Shown here one piece after another: positions 46,025 to 58,179 of a DNA stretch of 64,000 bases. Under the pieces are notes generated by a model. It saw only the letters and a list, made by a program, of their open reading frames with translations, was not told where the DNA came from and did not search any database. Both the position numbers and the translations under genes were made by a program. Numbering within the stretch: the stretch's first letter is position 1; every line of letters begins with the position of its first letter. Source of the DNA: Bos javanicus (lineage: Eukaryota > Chordata > Mammalia > Artiodactyla > Bovidae); assembly GCF_032452875.1 (NCBI RefSeq), contig NC_083885.1, forward strand, positions 32,529,925 through 32,593,924, in the 5' to 3' direction.

Positions 46025-46954
46025 CAACAAGAGTAAGTGACAAAGTATGACCACAAACACTAAAATTCAGGTGAGTGAGGAAGACCACCAACAGCATGAC
46101 ATTTGGTTTGGGAGAAGGAAGGGGGAAGCCAGAGGCAACAATGACCAAAAGTAGCCAATAAATGTTCACTGGAGAGCAGCACATGAAAATGGGAGGCGCT
46201 TGGATGTTTATGATAGTAGGAGATTCGCCTAGGAAAGTTTAAAGGGGCCATAGGGGTGAGAGCCATCTCTCCACTGTGAGCTTCCAACCCTGACCTTCTA
46301 GGCTCCTTGCTTAGAAACATACATTCATTGTTTTAATTCAATCTACTCTATTCTATCCACACTGCAGCCTCTCATACATTGTCAGCTCTTTGACCTTGCA
46401 AAAGACCACCCCAAACCTTGGAACTCAATCTTCTTGTTCTATGTTTTTGTTTTGTTTGGTTTTTAAGTCCCTTCCAAGATCTATTTCAACATTTTCTGTG
46501 ATAAGATTGATTTGGAAGAGAAAGTGTGGGACACTGGGGAACGGAATTTAAGCAGTGCCTCCAAGTTTAATTACATTTCACTAACTAAAAGGGAAAGCAG
46601 ACCAGAGAGGAGCTTTTTCTTAGTGTTCAAAGCCAGTGAACACTAAGAAAAGAACAAATCGCTATCAAGAATGCATATCAGATGGGAATCAATTCAGACC
46701 TTACTGCTGGTGTCAACATTATCAATAAGATTTATCCTTAGGGACAGGAGGAAAGCTGATCCACAGTAGGAATAATCAGGGTGAAAATAGCCCCAAAATG
46801 TCATGTATTCTGATTTCTGGAAAAGCATTTAGCAAGTAAGATCTTCCCCTGGATGGCAGGGATCTTTTAAAGCCAAGCTTAATGGTTCTCCTTGTATTTA
46901 TAAACATACATATGTTTGTCTATCTATCTATTTAACTATCTATTAGCTGCCCAG
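46025..46954. other. Unassigned non-coding DNA
   Basis: A short (CTAT)n patch at about 46919-46945 lies just before the MIR. Otherwise nothing recognised. Confidence 0.4.
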
Positions 46955-47165
46955 TATGGTGCGAAGGGCACAGACTATGATATAATACAGAGTGGGATTT
47001 AGAAACTGACTCTAATGCTTCCTGGCTCTGAGCAAATTATTATCATGAGTCACAGTTTCCTTATAATAGCACCAATAACACATATGGATTGCCATGAAAA
47101 TAAAATTAGAGAAAACAGAATGTTTTCCCATGTTTCAGCAATTCATAAATACTAGTATTAGTAAT
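46955..47165 (+). mobile_element. MIR SINE (ancient)
   Basis: GGCACAGACTATGATATAAT, ACTGACTCTAATGCTTCCTG, GCTCTGAGCAAATTATTATC, GAGTCACAGTTTCCTTATAA and a 3' ATAAATACTAGTATTAGT reproduce the MIR order from the tRNA-related part to the tail. Confidence 0.75.
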
Positions 47166-48096
47166 GTTATTAGATAAGCTGTTGTAGTATGTATATTTGT
47201 TGCAGTAACAGTGTTTTTCAAATCAAATTTTATCCTCATGTTCTGACTTGCATGAAAGTCTTCATGGAGAAGATGGGATAAAAGGAAAATTAAGATAAAA
47301 AATATTTCAGGAAACTCGAGAGGGAGGCTCTGTAGCTTCAGTCCTTGACCCACCATCAGTGGCTTCAAGAGCTGGTGCCTGCCTCAGACATTTGCTGTAA
47401 TTAGTACTGAAAGTATCCCTGGGGGCTTGAAAGGAGGCTTCTTCCCCTGAATCCACATTTCCTGTGTGGCTGGCTTCCATGAGTTTAGGCTGCTGGCCAA
47501 AGGAGGCAGATCTGTGGGGGCACTGGCTTTTCTCAGGGCGAAGTGAACAGATGAAAAGAAGAGAGGAAGGGAGTGTCAAAGGACTTCCTAATGAGGTCTC
47601 TGCTTGTTGTGAGCCCTCTGGGCTGAGGAATTAGTGTGCAGGTCATTTGCTAATGAGCATGACCACAGCCATAGAAGAACCTTTAAGTGTTCTAAGAATG
47701 TATCGAAATTCTACTGACTGCCTTCCTAAACTGGATGTGCTGAGAAACAGGATGATCCATTTCAAAATGCAAGTCCAGAGAAAAGCAGTGATAATAAACT
47801 AAGCACAAATTCTAGTAGACATGTATTATTAATAAACACTGTGGGATTACACCCTTCCTATATGCCAGTGGGCTTTAGGGAGATAGCTCTTACTCAAAAT
47901 CTGTGATGGGCAGCAATCCAACTCAAGTCTAATTGCCTCTTTCTTTGCCCAACCCCCAGCAGTCTAAAACTGGAGAGGAGCTTTTTCCTCAATTCCTGGG
48001 AGCTCAGTAAACAATTCCTGGTGTTGAGGACTCATATTGCTCCTTTCATCTGTCTTCCTCTCATTTTTTTTTCATGTCTTCCTTCTTTGGAATTGC
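47166..48096. other. Unassigned DNA, locally more GC-rich
   Basis: 47300-47640 is less AT-rich than its surroundings and includes a 90-codon frame at 47307-47579 (-), polar and S/T/E-rich, with no recognisable domain. Chance is the default reading. Confidence 0.4.
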
Positions 48097-48297
48097 ATAC
48101 AACCCTGGTGGCTCAGAAGGTCAAGAATCCACTTGCAATGTAGGAGACCCAAGTTTAATCCCTGGGTTATGAAGATCCCCTGGAGAAGGGAATGGCAATC
48201 CACTCCAATATTCTTGCCTGGAAAATTCCATGGACAGAGGATCCTGAAGGGCTACAGTCCATAGTCACAGAGTTGGACACGACTGAATGCCTAACAC
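48097..48297 (+). mobile_element. Bov-tA SINE
   Basis: ACCCTGGTGGCTCAGAAGG, GAGACCCAAGTTTAATCCCT, CCCCTGGAGAAGGGAATGGC and CACAGAGTTGGACACGACTG. The B box is degraded. No clear TSD. Confidence 0.92.
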
Positions 48298-49002
48298 ACG
48301 TGGGCAATAAACACGTAGTGTAGGTATGGCATTCTTACTTTTCGGTAGTATATGATTGGGAGCAGTAAATACTACTGAGTATATCTTTAAAAACTTGTCT
48401 TAATATTGACTAATTTCTTACTATAGTTAGCTATCTCGGCATCTTACTTCTAATTACTTTTTTATTAAACACATGCACACCCATTCTCACACTTTGACAT
48501 TTTCTGCTCAACCTTTTTGAGAAAATGGAAGACATTTTTCATGGTTCCCCAAGTGCTTACAAGTTTATCAGCAAACCATGCACATTCAATCATGCTCCCC
48601 TAATGAACTGCTGCTGTCAGTTTAGTTCTCATAAAAACACAAGTGAGACAACATAGAGAGTGGTGATTCCTGAGTCCAGGTCTGCGGTATCCCAGGGTGT
48701 CTCCAATTATTTCCAGGAGAGGGTGGAGGGTGTCATGAAATTCTCTGACAGAATTTTAATCCACTTCAATTTGCAAAATTGCAGGCCATGCTGCACTTTG
48801 ATTAAGAAGGACATTTCAGAAAATCAAGTGAGTCACAGTGGGGTATTGCAAATAGGAAAACAAACAAACAAAAATCTTTCATATAGCAATTCATAACAAA
48901 TTTCATTTTTTCTTCTTTTGTCCATATAGCTTGTGGCAGCTCCTATTGTGATCCCAATATTTGGATAGATGCTAAGGTTCTAAGGAGAAGAAAATAGAGA
49001 GT
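48298..49002. other. Unassigned non-coding DNA
   Basis: Frame at 48660-48896 (78 codons) without domain; nothing else recognised. Confidence 0.4.
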
Positions 49003-49222
49003 CTAATATTTATTGAGAATTTACAATGTGCAGATCATTGTAGGAGAAGTTTTGCATATTACATTTCATATCATGCCTACAACATCCTTTTGAGGTAGAA
49101 CCAATAACAACTATTTTATAAGGAAACTAAAGGCTTAGAGACACTAAATAATTAGCTCAAGGTCCAAAACTGATAAAGCATGGAGCTGCAAGCTGAATTC
49201 TAAGTACAAAGCTCACGTTTTT
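49003..49222 (-). mobile_element. MIR SINE, near full length (ancient)
   Basis: Reversed MIR: TAATATTTATTGAGAATTTA, TTACATTTCATATCATGCC, TTTTGAGGTAGAACCAATAA, AGGAAACTAAAGGCTTAGAG, TAGCTCAAGGTCCAAAACTG, GGAGCTGCAAGCTGAATTC. All core blocks are present in order. Confidence 0.85.
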
Positions 49223-50084
49223 CTTATTAATATATTTTTCATAATTACGGCTTGAGAGTACACAAAGAGAGAAGGTCTGGCTGAAAAACAACCTGAGAAC
49301 TCAAGGATAATTAATTATATGTAGATGATATGGGAGTGCTAAATTTAATGTAAAGAAATAAAATTAGGTGAAACATTAGTGTAGGCTAGGGGAAGAAAAG
49401 TGTTTTATGAATCATCATGATTAAGACCCTAAAGAATGAGTGAAATTGAAAGGTACTAAAAAGAACAGATATAGGATTTTAAGTAAAGGAAAAAGTAGTA
49501 GAGTTTAGCTGGATGTGAGAAGGATCACCACGGTCACCAGAAGATATGATGGCCCAAAGTGTACAATTTATGTAGAGCAGTAGTGGGAAATCCGTTTGCT
49601 TAAGTAGTGTGTGGCTAGATTCTATGAGAAGTGTTCCACTCTGGCAGACAGTTGTTCCTCACCTTATCTAGTTGTTTTTTTTTTTTTTTTTTTTAAAGAA
49701 TATATTATCCTACTCTGGGTTAAGCACAGGTGGAGGCCAGTCAAGAGCTCTGAAGTAGTTGAAAGTTAATTCTCTAGGGACTAGTTCTAGCACCAACACA
49801 TACTAACAAGTTACTGAGCCCCACTTAATCCAGAATGTCCTTAAAACTTGAAAAGAAACCATAACAATACCTGTATGATTGTTAAAATTGACAGATCTCC
49901 AGATATTTGACTTCAACTATTTGACGACTCCACTTTAGATGTCTAATTAAACAGTTCAAATCGTAGATGTCTAAACAGAGCTCTTGATTTTACCACTTCA
50001 CAAAACAATGTGAGACATAAAATAAAACTTGATTTTTCATTGTTGTTATATGCTTTGCACTGATATCTTGGCCATGTATCGTTG
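49223..50084. other. Unassigned non-coding DNA
   Basis: A 20-base T-run at about 49675-49694; nothing else recognised. Confidence 0.4.
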
Positions 50085-50810
50085 ATTTCTTCTTCCAATC
50101 TTGACTACTACTGCTTCTGACCAATCAATTCTCCAAACCATAGCCAAAGTGCTCTTTTAAAAAAGCTTTGGTAACCATCTAAGTCTTCAGTGGTTTTCCA
50201 TCACTCTTAGAATGGAATATAAATCTTGTTTTCTTGCCCTCAAGCCCTTAATTGGTTTTCTCTCAATCTTCAATGCCATTTCTTCAAAATCATTTGTCAG
50301 CCAACTTATTTTTTCTCTCTCTGTTTCACCATGGTGGCCTTCTTTCTGATTCTCAGTCTTGCCAAAATCATCCCTGTCATTTCATGGTCTCTGCACCAGT
50401 TGTCCTCCCTACCTGAAATGTTCATCTGTATGTTTGGTACAGTTTTTGCCTAGAATGTTCTTCTCACTGATCTTTGCATGTTTATAACTCTCTTACCATC
50501 CAAGTATTAACTCAAGCATCACTTCTTCAGAAAAAACCTTACTAGCACTCATTCTAAAGGCAATGCCCAATTGTAGTCTATCAAATCATCACCTTCTACA
50601 TACTGCAGGTTACTTACCATTAAGATTTTTCTTAGATATTTATCAGATCATTTTTATGTTTCTTTTCTCTCTGACCCTACTAGCATGAAGCTGCAAGAGA
50701 GCCCAGAGACTTTCTCTCCTTGTTCACTATTTTACCCCTGCACATGGCAGTGTATCTGGCACTTAGAATGGCTACATAGACATTTGCTGTATTAATAAAA
50801 TGGTCAACCA
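50085..50810 (+). mobile_element. L2 LINE 3' region, about 0.7 kb (ancient)
   Basis: Successive blocks follow the L2 3' part: CTTCAGTGGTTTTCCATCAC, CACCATGGTGGCCTTCTTTC, CTACCTGAAATGTTCATCTG, TCACTTCTTCAGAAAAAACC, CTAGCATGAAGCTGCAAGAG, CTGGCACTTAGAATGG and a final TTTGCTGTATTAATAAAATG. The 75-codon frame at 50226-50453 may contain remnants of the L2 ORF2 end but is not a gene. Confidence 0.85.
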
Positions 50811-51289
50811 ATGTTTGGCAGGGTGTAATGTGAAGAGAGTCATTTTTGTGGGAAAGTGGAAATGATATTCAGGCTTATTTGGTAAGGAATGACTTGAATT
50901 TGAGTGGCTATACCAGGAAGAGGGAATGAGGGAATCAGTACAGTTTGGACAATTGAAATGGAACATAAAGAGAGAAACTAAACAGGAATATCATAGGGAA
51001 ATTTGAAAACATTTGATGACTGGATGCTATGAAAGGTTTAAAGTATATAAAGGTTTCTACTTCCTAACTTAAAAGATCATGTAAATATGGAAACCATGAG
51101 GTGAGGAGAGTCCTTTGACAGGATTATGAAAAGTGTTGCCCTTAGAAAGGATGTGGTACATTCAAAGAAAGATATCCAGTAGGCATTTTATTGACCTAAT
51201 ATGTTAGCAAGACTATGAAACTTCAGATACTGATTTTGGAAAATGAGGTAGATAAAACTATCATTGATAAATATTCACTGCCTTTTCAT
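50811..51289. other. Unassigned non-coding DNA
   Basis: Nothing recognised. Confidence 0.4.
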
Positions 51290-51650
51290 GATTCTGTGTA
51301 GGGAATGGACTTTTCTGCCCCTTAATTTTGAACCTACTCATGTGACTTTTAAAGACAATATTATGTAGTAGACAAGGGGTTTTAAAACGTGCTTGAAGAG
51401 TATGGCTTTGCCTCCTATTTCTGCTGTGAGAATCTTAATAGCTGTTGTTATGAAGGAGGATGACAGATGCATGAGAAAAAACTGGATTCAATCTGTAGCC
51501 TGAAGCCAAGCCCAGATAAGTGTAGTCTAGGCCAACTGAACTCCAGCCAGTGTGAAGTCCTGAGAACAAAAATGAGTAATAATTATTATTTTAAGAAACT
51601 GAGTTTTGGAGTGGTTTGTGACAATTTCTGACTGATAAAGAATTTTCATT
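51290..51650 (+). repeat. Probable ancient LTR-like mammalian repeat
   Basis: ACTCATGTGACTTTTAAAGA and the tail TTTTAAGAAACTGAGTTTTG GAGTGG...TTGTGACAA...ACTGATA resemble mammalian repeats ending in 'agccactgagttttgggg'. The same tail type recurs near 62310. Family not assigned with confidence. Confidence 0.5.
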
Positions 51651-52489
51651 AAAGTCAAGGAGTTGAAACTATTTAAAAAATTGAACTTGCTGAATGAATG
51701 AATATAGAAAATTGTGAGTAGATAAGCAATAACTTGTTATCCAATGTAACTCTTTCTCTTTCTAATAACATTATTCCACTTCATTTACTGATTCACGTAT
51801 TAATTCATTCAGATATTAAGAAATACACATTGAGTAATATGGTCATTTATATGCCAGAATTATAGCAGAAAACAAGACAAAATGTATATTACAACTTTAA
51901 TATCCAAAGTTTCTAAGGAACTTCTATGAAAATTATTCCAAAATGTGTAACCATCTCCTCAGACTGCCTTCCATACTCCAAATATATATTTCAAGATGTC
52001 AGCGTGACCTCTTGGGTGTCCCCAAGGTACCTTAAACTCAGCATATCCAAATACTAGTTTATTAACTTTCTCACCTTTCAACCAACAATCTACTCCTCTT
52101 CATGTCTTTCCCATCTGTAAATCTGTCACCAGTTTATTCAAGCCAGGAAATCTGGTATACTTTCTTCCTTCTTCTCCCCCTACATTCCCAATCGATCTTC
52201 TCCCACCGTCACATCTTTCTCCTAATTGTCTTGCCTGGAAACACTTTCTGCTCTATCACACGTTGTCACTACTCTGAGGAAAGTCTTTTATTCCATGACA
52301 GTGGTCTTTCTTTTGGTAAGAAGTAATTAGGAAAAAAAACGCAAGGAACTTATACAGTTTCCAATACAAACATATCATTAGTTTGTCTTTGGCTAAAAAT
52401 GTCACATTCGTTTGCTGAGGGCCAGCAGAAATGCCATCTCTATGTTGAGAATGAATCTAGCAAGACATTTGAGATGGCGAGTACCTGGG
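51651..52489. other. Unassigned non-coding DNA
   Basis: A 74-codon frame at 52102-52326 lacks a recognisable domain. Nothing else recognised. Confidence 0.4.
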
Positions 52490-52498
52490 CCTAAGGAA

Positions 52499-52716
52499 GA
52501 GCTTCCCTGGTAGCTCAATTGGTAAAGAATCCACCTGCAATGCAGGAAACCCCAGTTTGATTCCTGGGTCAAGAAGATCCCCTGGAGAAGGGATAAGCTA
52601 CCCACTCCAGTATTCTTGCCTGGAGAACCCCTTGGACAGAGGAGCCTGGAGGGCTATAGTCCATGGTGTCGCCAAGAGTCAGACAAGATTGAGCACCGAG
52701 CACAGCATAGCACAGA
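52499..52716 (+). mobile_element. Bov-tA SINE
   Basis: GAGCTTCCCTGGTAGCTCAA, AATCCACCTGCAATGCAGG, CCCCTGGAGAAGGGATAAGC and GTCGCCAAGAGTCAGACAAG with a GCACAGCATAGCACAG tail. A 9-bp TSD CCTAAGGAA lies at 52490-52498 and 52717-52725. Confidence 0.93.
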
Positions 52717-52725
52717 CCTAAGGAA

Positions 52726-54596
52726 AAGTAGAAATACATCTCCCAGTAGTTTATCCTATGAGCCAAAAAAAGACAATGGGACAGAGAGGGAGAGACTCAA
52801 ACAAAATACTTGCAAACTTTAATTTCTTATTTCAAACTTTAATGAATAACTCAGAATTTAAAACATTAAATGTATTTGTTCTTAATTCCAACCAAATATT
52901 TTAAAAAGAGTCACCTGACAAACTCATTTATTTGAAAAGGGAAACACCAGACCTTCAGAACCTCAATTTCCCTTCTTAAAATAAATGAGTTTTGGCTTTA
53001 TTTGTGCTTAATCTTGGCTGGAAATTTACATTACCCAATCAGGAGTTAACAAGCCCCGCAGGGGAAATCAAGTGTCGCATTAAAAATTCCACAGGAAATC
53101 CACCAATAAATCAGGGCAGCCAAGGTTGTATATATGGAGATTTCTAGCCTTTCTCAAGTCTATTAAAAACCTTTAAATCCTGTTTTAGACAAAACATAAA
53201 GGAGGGTTGGGAGCTCTAGCATTCCTGAGAGGCCCTTCAATTTCTACATACTAATATTTAATCACTGAAAATGTCTCTATATCCAAAATTAAGTCATTTA
53301 GTCCTGGTATATATAACACATTAATTTTATATAAACTCTTATTCTGACATGAAGTGGTTTACATAAGAGGGAAATAAAATCCTCTGGAGCTGAGTACAGA
53401 ACATTCCTCCTTACTCATCCTTTACCAAAAGAGACTTGTGATGATGGTTTAAAATGGCATTTGGAAAGCAACTCGTGATGGCATCTTTCCCACCTCTCTG
53501 CCAACATACCTACAAAGAAACCAACAGAGGTGAGAAATCACATCTCTGAAAACTGGGCATGGCTGTCAATTTTACTGCCGGAATTTGAGAGAAATTTCTG
53601 TTCTTGAGGTGAATTCATCTCAACTCTGAAGGCAAGAAATGGAAAAACCACGAGGACTAGAGTATGCTTGTTTCTCCAGAGAGTAAGTAAGATAACCCCT
53701 ATTTACTCCCCCCACTCTTTGGTCCTTATTTCACAAGTCCATATACTATAATGTATTGATATTGGACCAGTTGTAACCCACCTCAACCCCACCACTGAAT
53801 GCCAGTTGGTCATCATTTGATTCCGGGTGTATGATTCCCCAAATGCTGCTACTTTTTATTTCCTTCCCCAATAGAAATTTTCCTTTTTAACATCCTAATG
53901 TGAAACTCCAAGAAGACAATTGGGCAGGAAGTAAAAATGGCAGTCAATTGCAGTCCTGGAGATAGAAACAAGTCTTAATAAGTGATAGCTGTGTCAGGGT
54001 CTTGGTGAAAAGAGTTCTTACCACAGGTTATCCAACTGCACTTTCCATGCCCACCAACCAGTCAGAGCTTTGGAGAACCAGGCACTGGAGACAGGAAAAA
54101 ATCACCTCTGTACAGCAAAGTGGAGTACCAGGCAACAGGCAGAGTCTCATGGACTTGGAAAGAGAAGCTGACCAACACCAAAGTGAACGGTGAGGTCAAA
54201 GTAAATACACATGCTGTTTATTGTTAAGGGTCAAAAACAAAAGCAAAAGGAACAGACATAAAATGTTCTGGGGCATCGTCACAGATATGTAAGAATGAAG
54301 AAAATAGAACAGTATCCTGAAAAGCCAACGTGAGGATGAACAGGGCTTCCCCTTGTAAAATAACTTATTGGAGCCAATAGAGTATATCTATGATGTGTAC
54401 ATTTATAGTGAGAACAGCAATGGACAGTGATAGACAACCTACTCAGATGATTTTAAAATATGATAATTCTTAAGCTGTTGACCATTTTTGCAAATGACTT
54501 AGAGCATATTAAAGCATCCTATTTTTTTTTTTTTGCAAGGAATAAAAAATGAGGCTATCTTAATTCTCTGTAGTAAGGAAAGGTATTTGCACTGAG
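52726..54596. other. Unassigned non-coding DNA
   Basis: Low repeat content over 1.9 kb; one T-run at about 54523-54534. Frame at 54002-54193 (63 codons) without domain. Some of it (about 53000-53220) is of mixed composition and could be tested for conservation. Confidence 0.45.
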
Positions 54597-54610
54597 ACTT
54601 AGAAGGTCAG

Positions 54611-54826
54611 GCTTCCCCAATGGCTCAGATGGTAAAGAATCTGCCTGTAATGCGAGAAACTTGGGTTCGATCCCTGGGTTTGGAAGATCCCCTGGAGAAG
54701 GAAATGGCAACCCACTCCAGTATCCTGTTTATTGTCTATGGGATAATCCCCATAGACAGAGGAGCCTGGTGGGCTACAGTCCATGGGGTCGCAAATAGTC
54801 AGACACAACTGAACGACTTTCACTTC
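54611..54826 (+). mobile_element. Bov-tA SINE with intact B box and an internal hairpin
   Basis: GCTTCCCCAATGGCTCAGAT, B box GGTTCGATCC at 54664-54673, CCTGGAGAAGGAAATGGC, then an abnormal middle at 54728-54757, then GGAGCCTGGTGGGCTACAGT and tail GAACGACTTTCACTTC. A 14-bp TSD ACTTAGARGGTCAG lies at 54597-54610 and 54827-54840 with one mismatch. Confidence 0.94.
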
Positions 54827-54840
54827 ACTTAGAGGGTCAG

Positions 54841-54959
54841 AACAAATGTGACCTCACTTCCTTTCCTAAAATTCTGAATTTACTGCACAATTGTGTGACT
54901 TCCAGGCTTCTGCCTTCTTTCCATTAACAATGGTACTTTAATTTTCATCTTCAAAGTTG
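54841..54959. other. Unassigned flank
   Basis: Short non-repetitive flank. Confidence 0.35.
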
Positions 54960-55110
54960 TCAAATTGGAAACTAAACCACATAGATTTGACTTGGCTGTT
55001 ACATAAGTAAATCCCTCGTTTGGGACTGAGGGATTGACTTCTCTCAGTTTCCATATCCACCATCAATTTTAAAGGAAAGTTATGAGAATTAATTGGTAGT
55101 TTTAAACTGT
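54960..55110 (+). mobile_element. Possible MIR fragment
   Basis: ACATAGATTTGACTTGGCTG, TCTCTCAGTTTCCATATCCA and GGAAAGTTATGAGAATTAAT follow MIR block order, strongly diverged. Confidence 0.45.
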
Positions 55111-55254
55111 AGTCTATGGAATTGAGGGGCTTCTAGAGTTGGATTTGAGAGACAGATAATTGGGCAGGTCTCCAATCTCCATTCATGCTTCAACTATGGC
55201 AGTTTGATATTTATCTGTTTTATGTTGTGGTCTTCTGCATGAGAATGAGTCTTG

Positions 55255-55660
55255 AACTAGTCTGAGTTCTCTAGAGAAAAAGAAACAAGATGAGATATAC
55301 ATGAAGAGATTTATTACAATAAATCAAATCACATAATTAGCTGCGATTCATGGGGTCACAAAGAGTCAGGCACGACTGAGCAACTGAACTGAACTGAACT
55401 GAGAAGTCCCACAATCCACTGTTTACAAACTAGAGACTCAGGAAAGCCAGTGTTGTAATTCAGTCCAGCTCTGAAGGCCTGAGAACCAGGAGCACCATGG
55501 GAAGGAAGGATGGATGTCCCAACTCAAGCAATTCAGCAGGAAAAAAATAAACTCTTTCTTCCTCCAACTTTTTTTTTTTTCCACTCAGTCCCTCAAGAGA
55601 TTGGATGATGCCACCCACATTGGGATAGTTATTAAAACCATAATTTCAAATTCTAATCTC
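55255..55660 (-). repeat. Ancient LTR-like mammalian repeat (same family as 30431), split by BovB
   Basis: CTGAGTTCTCTAGAGAAAAA, GAGATTTATTACAATAAATC, then after the BovB tail AGAAGTCCCACAATCCACTG, ACTCAGGAAAGCCAGTG, CAACTCAAGCAATTCAGCAGG and AGAGATTGGATGATGCCACC. This reads as the reverse of the repeat beginning TGATRGTTAATTTTATGT. It probably extends, degraded, to about 55720. Confidence 0.6.
55341..55401 (+). mobile_element. BovB 3' tail, only about 60 bp
   Basis: CTGCGATTCATGGGGTCACA AAGAGTC, then CACGACTGAGCAACTGAACTG and two further tail units. Flanked on both sides by the LTR-like repeat. Confidence 0.88.
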
Positions 55661-56894
55661 ATTTAGAACAAAATGACCACACCATTAACTATTTTCAATA
55701 TTAAAGTATATCACTTCTAAGTCAACTCTTAGTTTGATTCCTTTCAGTATACTCTCCATATTTACAACAAAAGATAGCCATAGTTTTTTTCCTACATACT
55801 TAGTCTATGGTGTCAAAGATGCAATCCAGATCAAATTCCTAATAATAGTGCCTTGATGATGATAATCCTTGTTCATTTTTCCTAATTTCAGAATTTCAAG
55901 TGTACTAAAATGAGTGTGCTGAAAATGAAGGATACTGATGACGCTTTTTTGGTATTCATTTGTTTCTCATGCTAGTTATGCAGGAAGTGTTCCTTGCCTT
56001 AGACTTGACAGAATAAAATGTGGGAAATCCACTTCTAGTCCTCTGACTTACAAAAATATTTTAATAAGACAATTAATGGGGAAAATCAACTGTTGAACAA
56101 TTTTCTCATCTAGTGCTTTATTCAAACCAATGGAATTCAAGGACTTTAGGCTTTTCTATTTTTATCATAAATTTTACTTTAATGTCTGGATATAGCTGAT
56201 TAGGAAATGTGGAGTGCAGTTCAAAAGAAATACAGCAGCAGCGAGGGTCTATCAAAAGATCTCCTTGAGATGTATTACCTAAAGCTCTATCTAGACCACT
56301 CATAAATTTCTGGAGGGAAATTGATTTTGTTTTCTCTTCACTGCAGCAGTAAATAACTTTACAGCTTGGAAACAATTCCCATACAATCTCTTCAGTATAT
56401 GTTTAAAAGGAATATATTTTGCCTCTCATAGAGATATGATATGACTCACATAATTGTAATACTATATCTTCAATTAAAATAAAAGCCCCTCTAAACCATT
56501 TGGAATGGTGAATACATTATAATAGAACTTCATATTGAGAGGTGCAATATAACTAAAATAGAAAGCAAATAAGAGAATAGACAATACCATGTGATCAAAT
56601 TGCATCCATCCAGCCAGCCAATATTTATTATTATCACATCTAACTTGTGTCTAGCCTTATGTTGACTGAAGAAAGCACAAAGATTAATTCTATGGGATTC
56701 CTCAAGAAAGTGATGAGATCGTGAGTGGTCAGAAATATCAACATCCGCCCACAACATAACACATGATACGTAAGTAATGCATAGAAATACACATATGTTG
56801 AAGTATGATGACTAGGGAAGTCTGAGCTGGCAAGCAGACTGCATAAATTTCCTAAAACGAAAAGCAAAACAGTATAGAATACAAGGAATTTACG
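55661..56894. other. Unassigned AT-rich non-coding DNA
   Basis: Frames at 56118-56375 (85 codons, -) and 56530-56867 (75 codons, -) have no recognisable domain. Confidence 0.4.
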
Positions 56895-57085
56895 AATATA
56901 AGGAAGTGAGCTTTGACTTAAGACAGATCCACATTATAAATTCCCATTTTGGTCACTTGTCAGTTGTGTGACATTGGGCAGATTCTTAACATGTCACAAT
57001 TTTAGACATGATGTGTCCAATGTTAAAATAGAGGACAATTTCCACTCAAAAATTTTGTGAGGATAGATAGAGGAATAATTGTGAA
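56895..57085 (+). mobile_element. MIR SINE (ancient)
   Basis: GGTCACTTGTCAGTTGTGTG ACATTGGGCAGATTCTTAAC, then TAAAATAGAGGACAATTTCC, then TGTGAGGATAGATAGAGGA match MIR in order. Confidence 0.8.
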
Positions 57086-58179
57086 TATTGTCAGGATATA
57101 GGGAATGTATGAGAGACATTATTTATTCCTCCTTTATCTTCTTAATAAATTTGCCAGTTGAAGAGGAGGCATGACTGAGTGTAAATGCATCATCGTGTGA
57201 ATTAAAGGAGGTAACAGAATCAAGGATCACTAGGATTTTCCCTGGACTCAATGAATATGCTTTCTAGGTGCCAATAGCCAACTTGGGCTGTAGGATATAG
57301 ATCAGAGAAGGAATCTAGGGCTGAATTTGTAGGACCTTGTGTGCCATGTTGAGCTTGTATATTAAGTTCATTAATTACTTTAAATATAGTAATCAGATGG
57401 CATATATATCATGACAAAGATTCAACATTACTTCTATGTACCAAAGATTTTCTAATATTGCAATAAAATAAATATTCTTTGTATCAGAATATATATCAAA
57501 TTACTTCCAACTAAGTTAAATTAAATTATTGGACTTTCCTGATTAAATTATTAAATGTAAAATTTAAAAAATATTAAGAAAATACAGCTAATTATCTAGT
57601 AATTGTGGAGAGGTAGGATATTTTACTTACTAAGCAATAAAATAACAGAAGAAAGAATTGAGAAATTTGACTCCAGAAAATTGAAAAGTTTTCAAATATT
57701 GAAAAAATAAAAATTAACTCAAAGACAAACTGAGTTGAAAAATTATAGATCCTGTATTAATACATCACTAAGGAACTGTTTTCTTAAACTTTCCAGATTG
57801 TGCATGTACTTATCCAGCATTGGACCCATCTTCAAATTTGCTTTCAGTGTAAAAATGAAGACTACTAATGTCTTTCCTATTAACTCAAAGTTATGAGGAA
57901 CCACTGGAGAAAATGCTAGTTTTTAGATTGAACACTGGCAATCTTTCCATGAAAAAAGCACAAAATAAATAAGCAATGAATGTTACATATTTACCAGAAT
58001 ATATTGCTACAATTTCAGAACTCTAATTAAAAGCAAATTTTCTATTTACTTTTTTCTTGATTAATTTTGAAGTGTGTCAATAATGCTTATCCTAAGTTTT
58101 TTAATAATATGTTTGAATTAATGATCAGCATCAACTGCCATTTCTTGAACAACAACTTTATATGTAAAACCATGCAATT
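57086..58179. other. Unassigned AT-rich non-coding DNA
   Basis: About 57300-57370 (TTTGTAGGACCTTGTGTGCC) resembles a recurrent mammalian repeat word but is too short to call. Nothing else recognised. Confidence 0.4.

Noticed and set aside
49675..49694. Long T-run as a pol III terminator or young poly-A tail
   Set aside because: No pol III gene or retroelement body adjoins it on either side that I can recognise.
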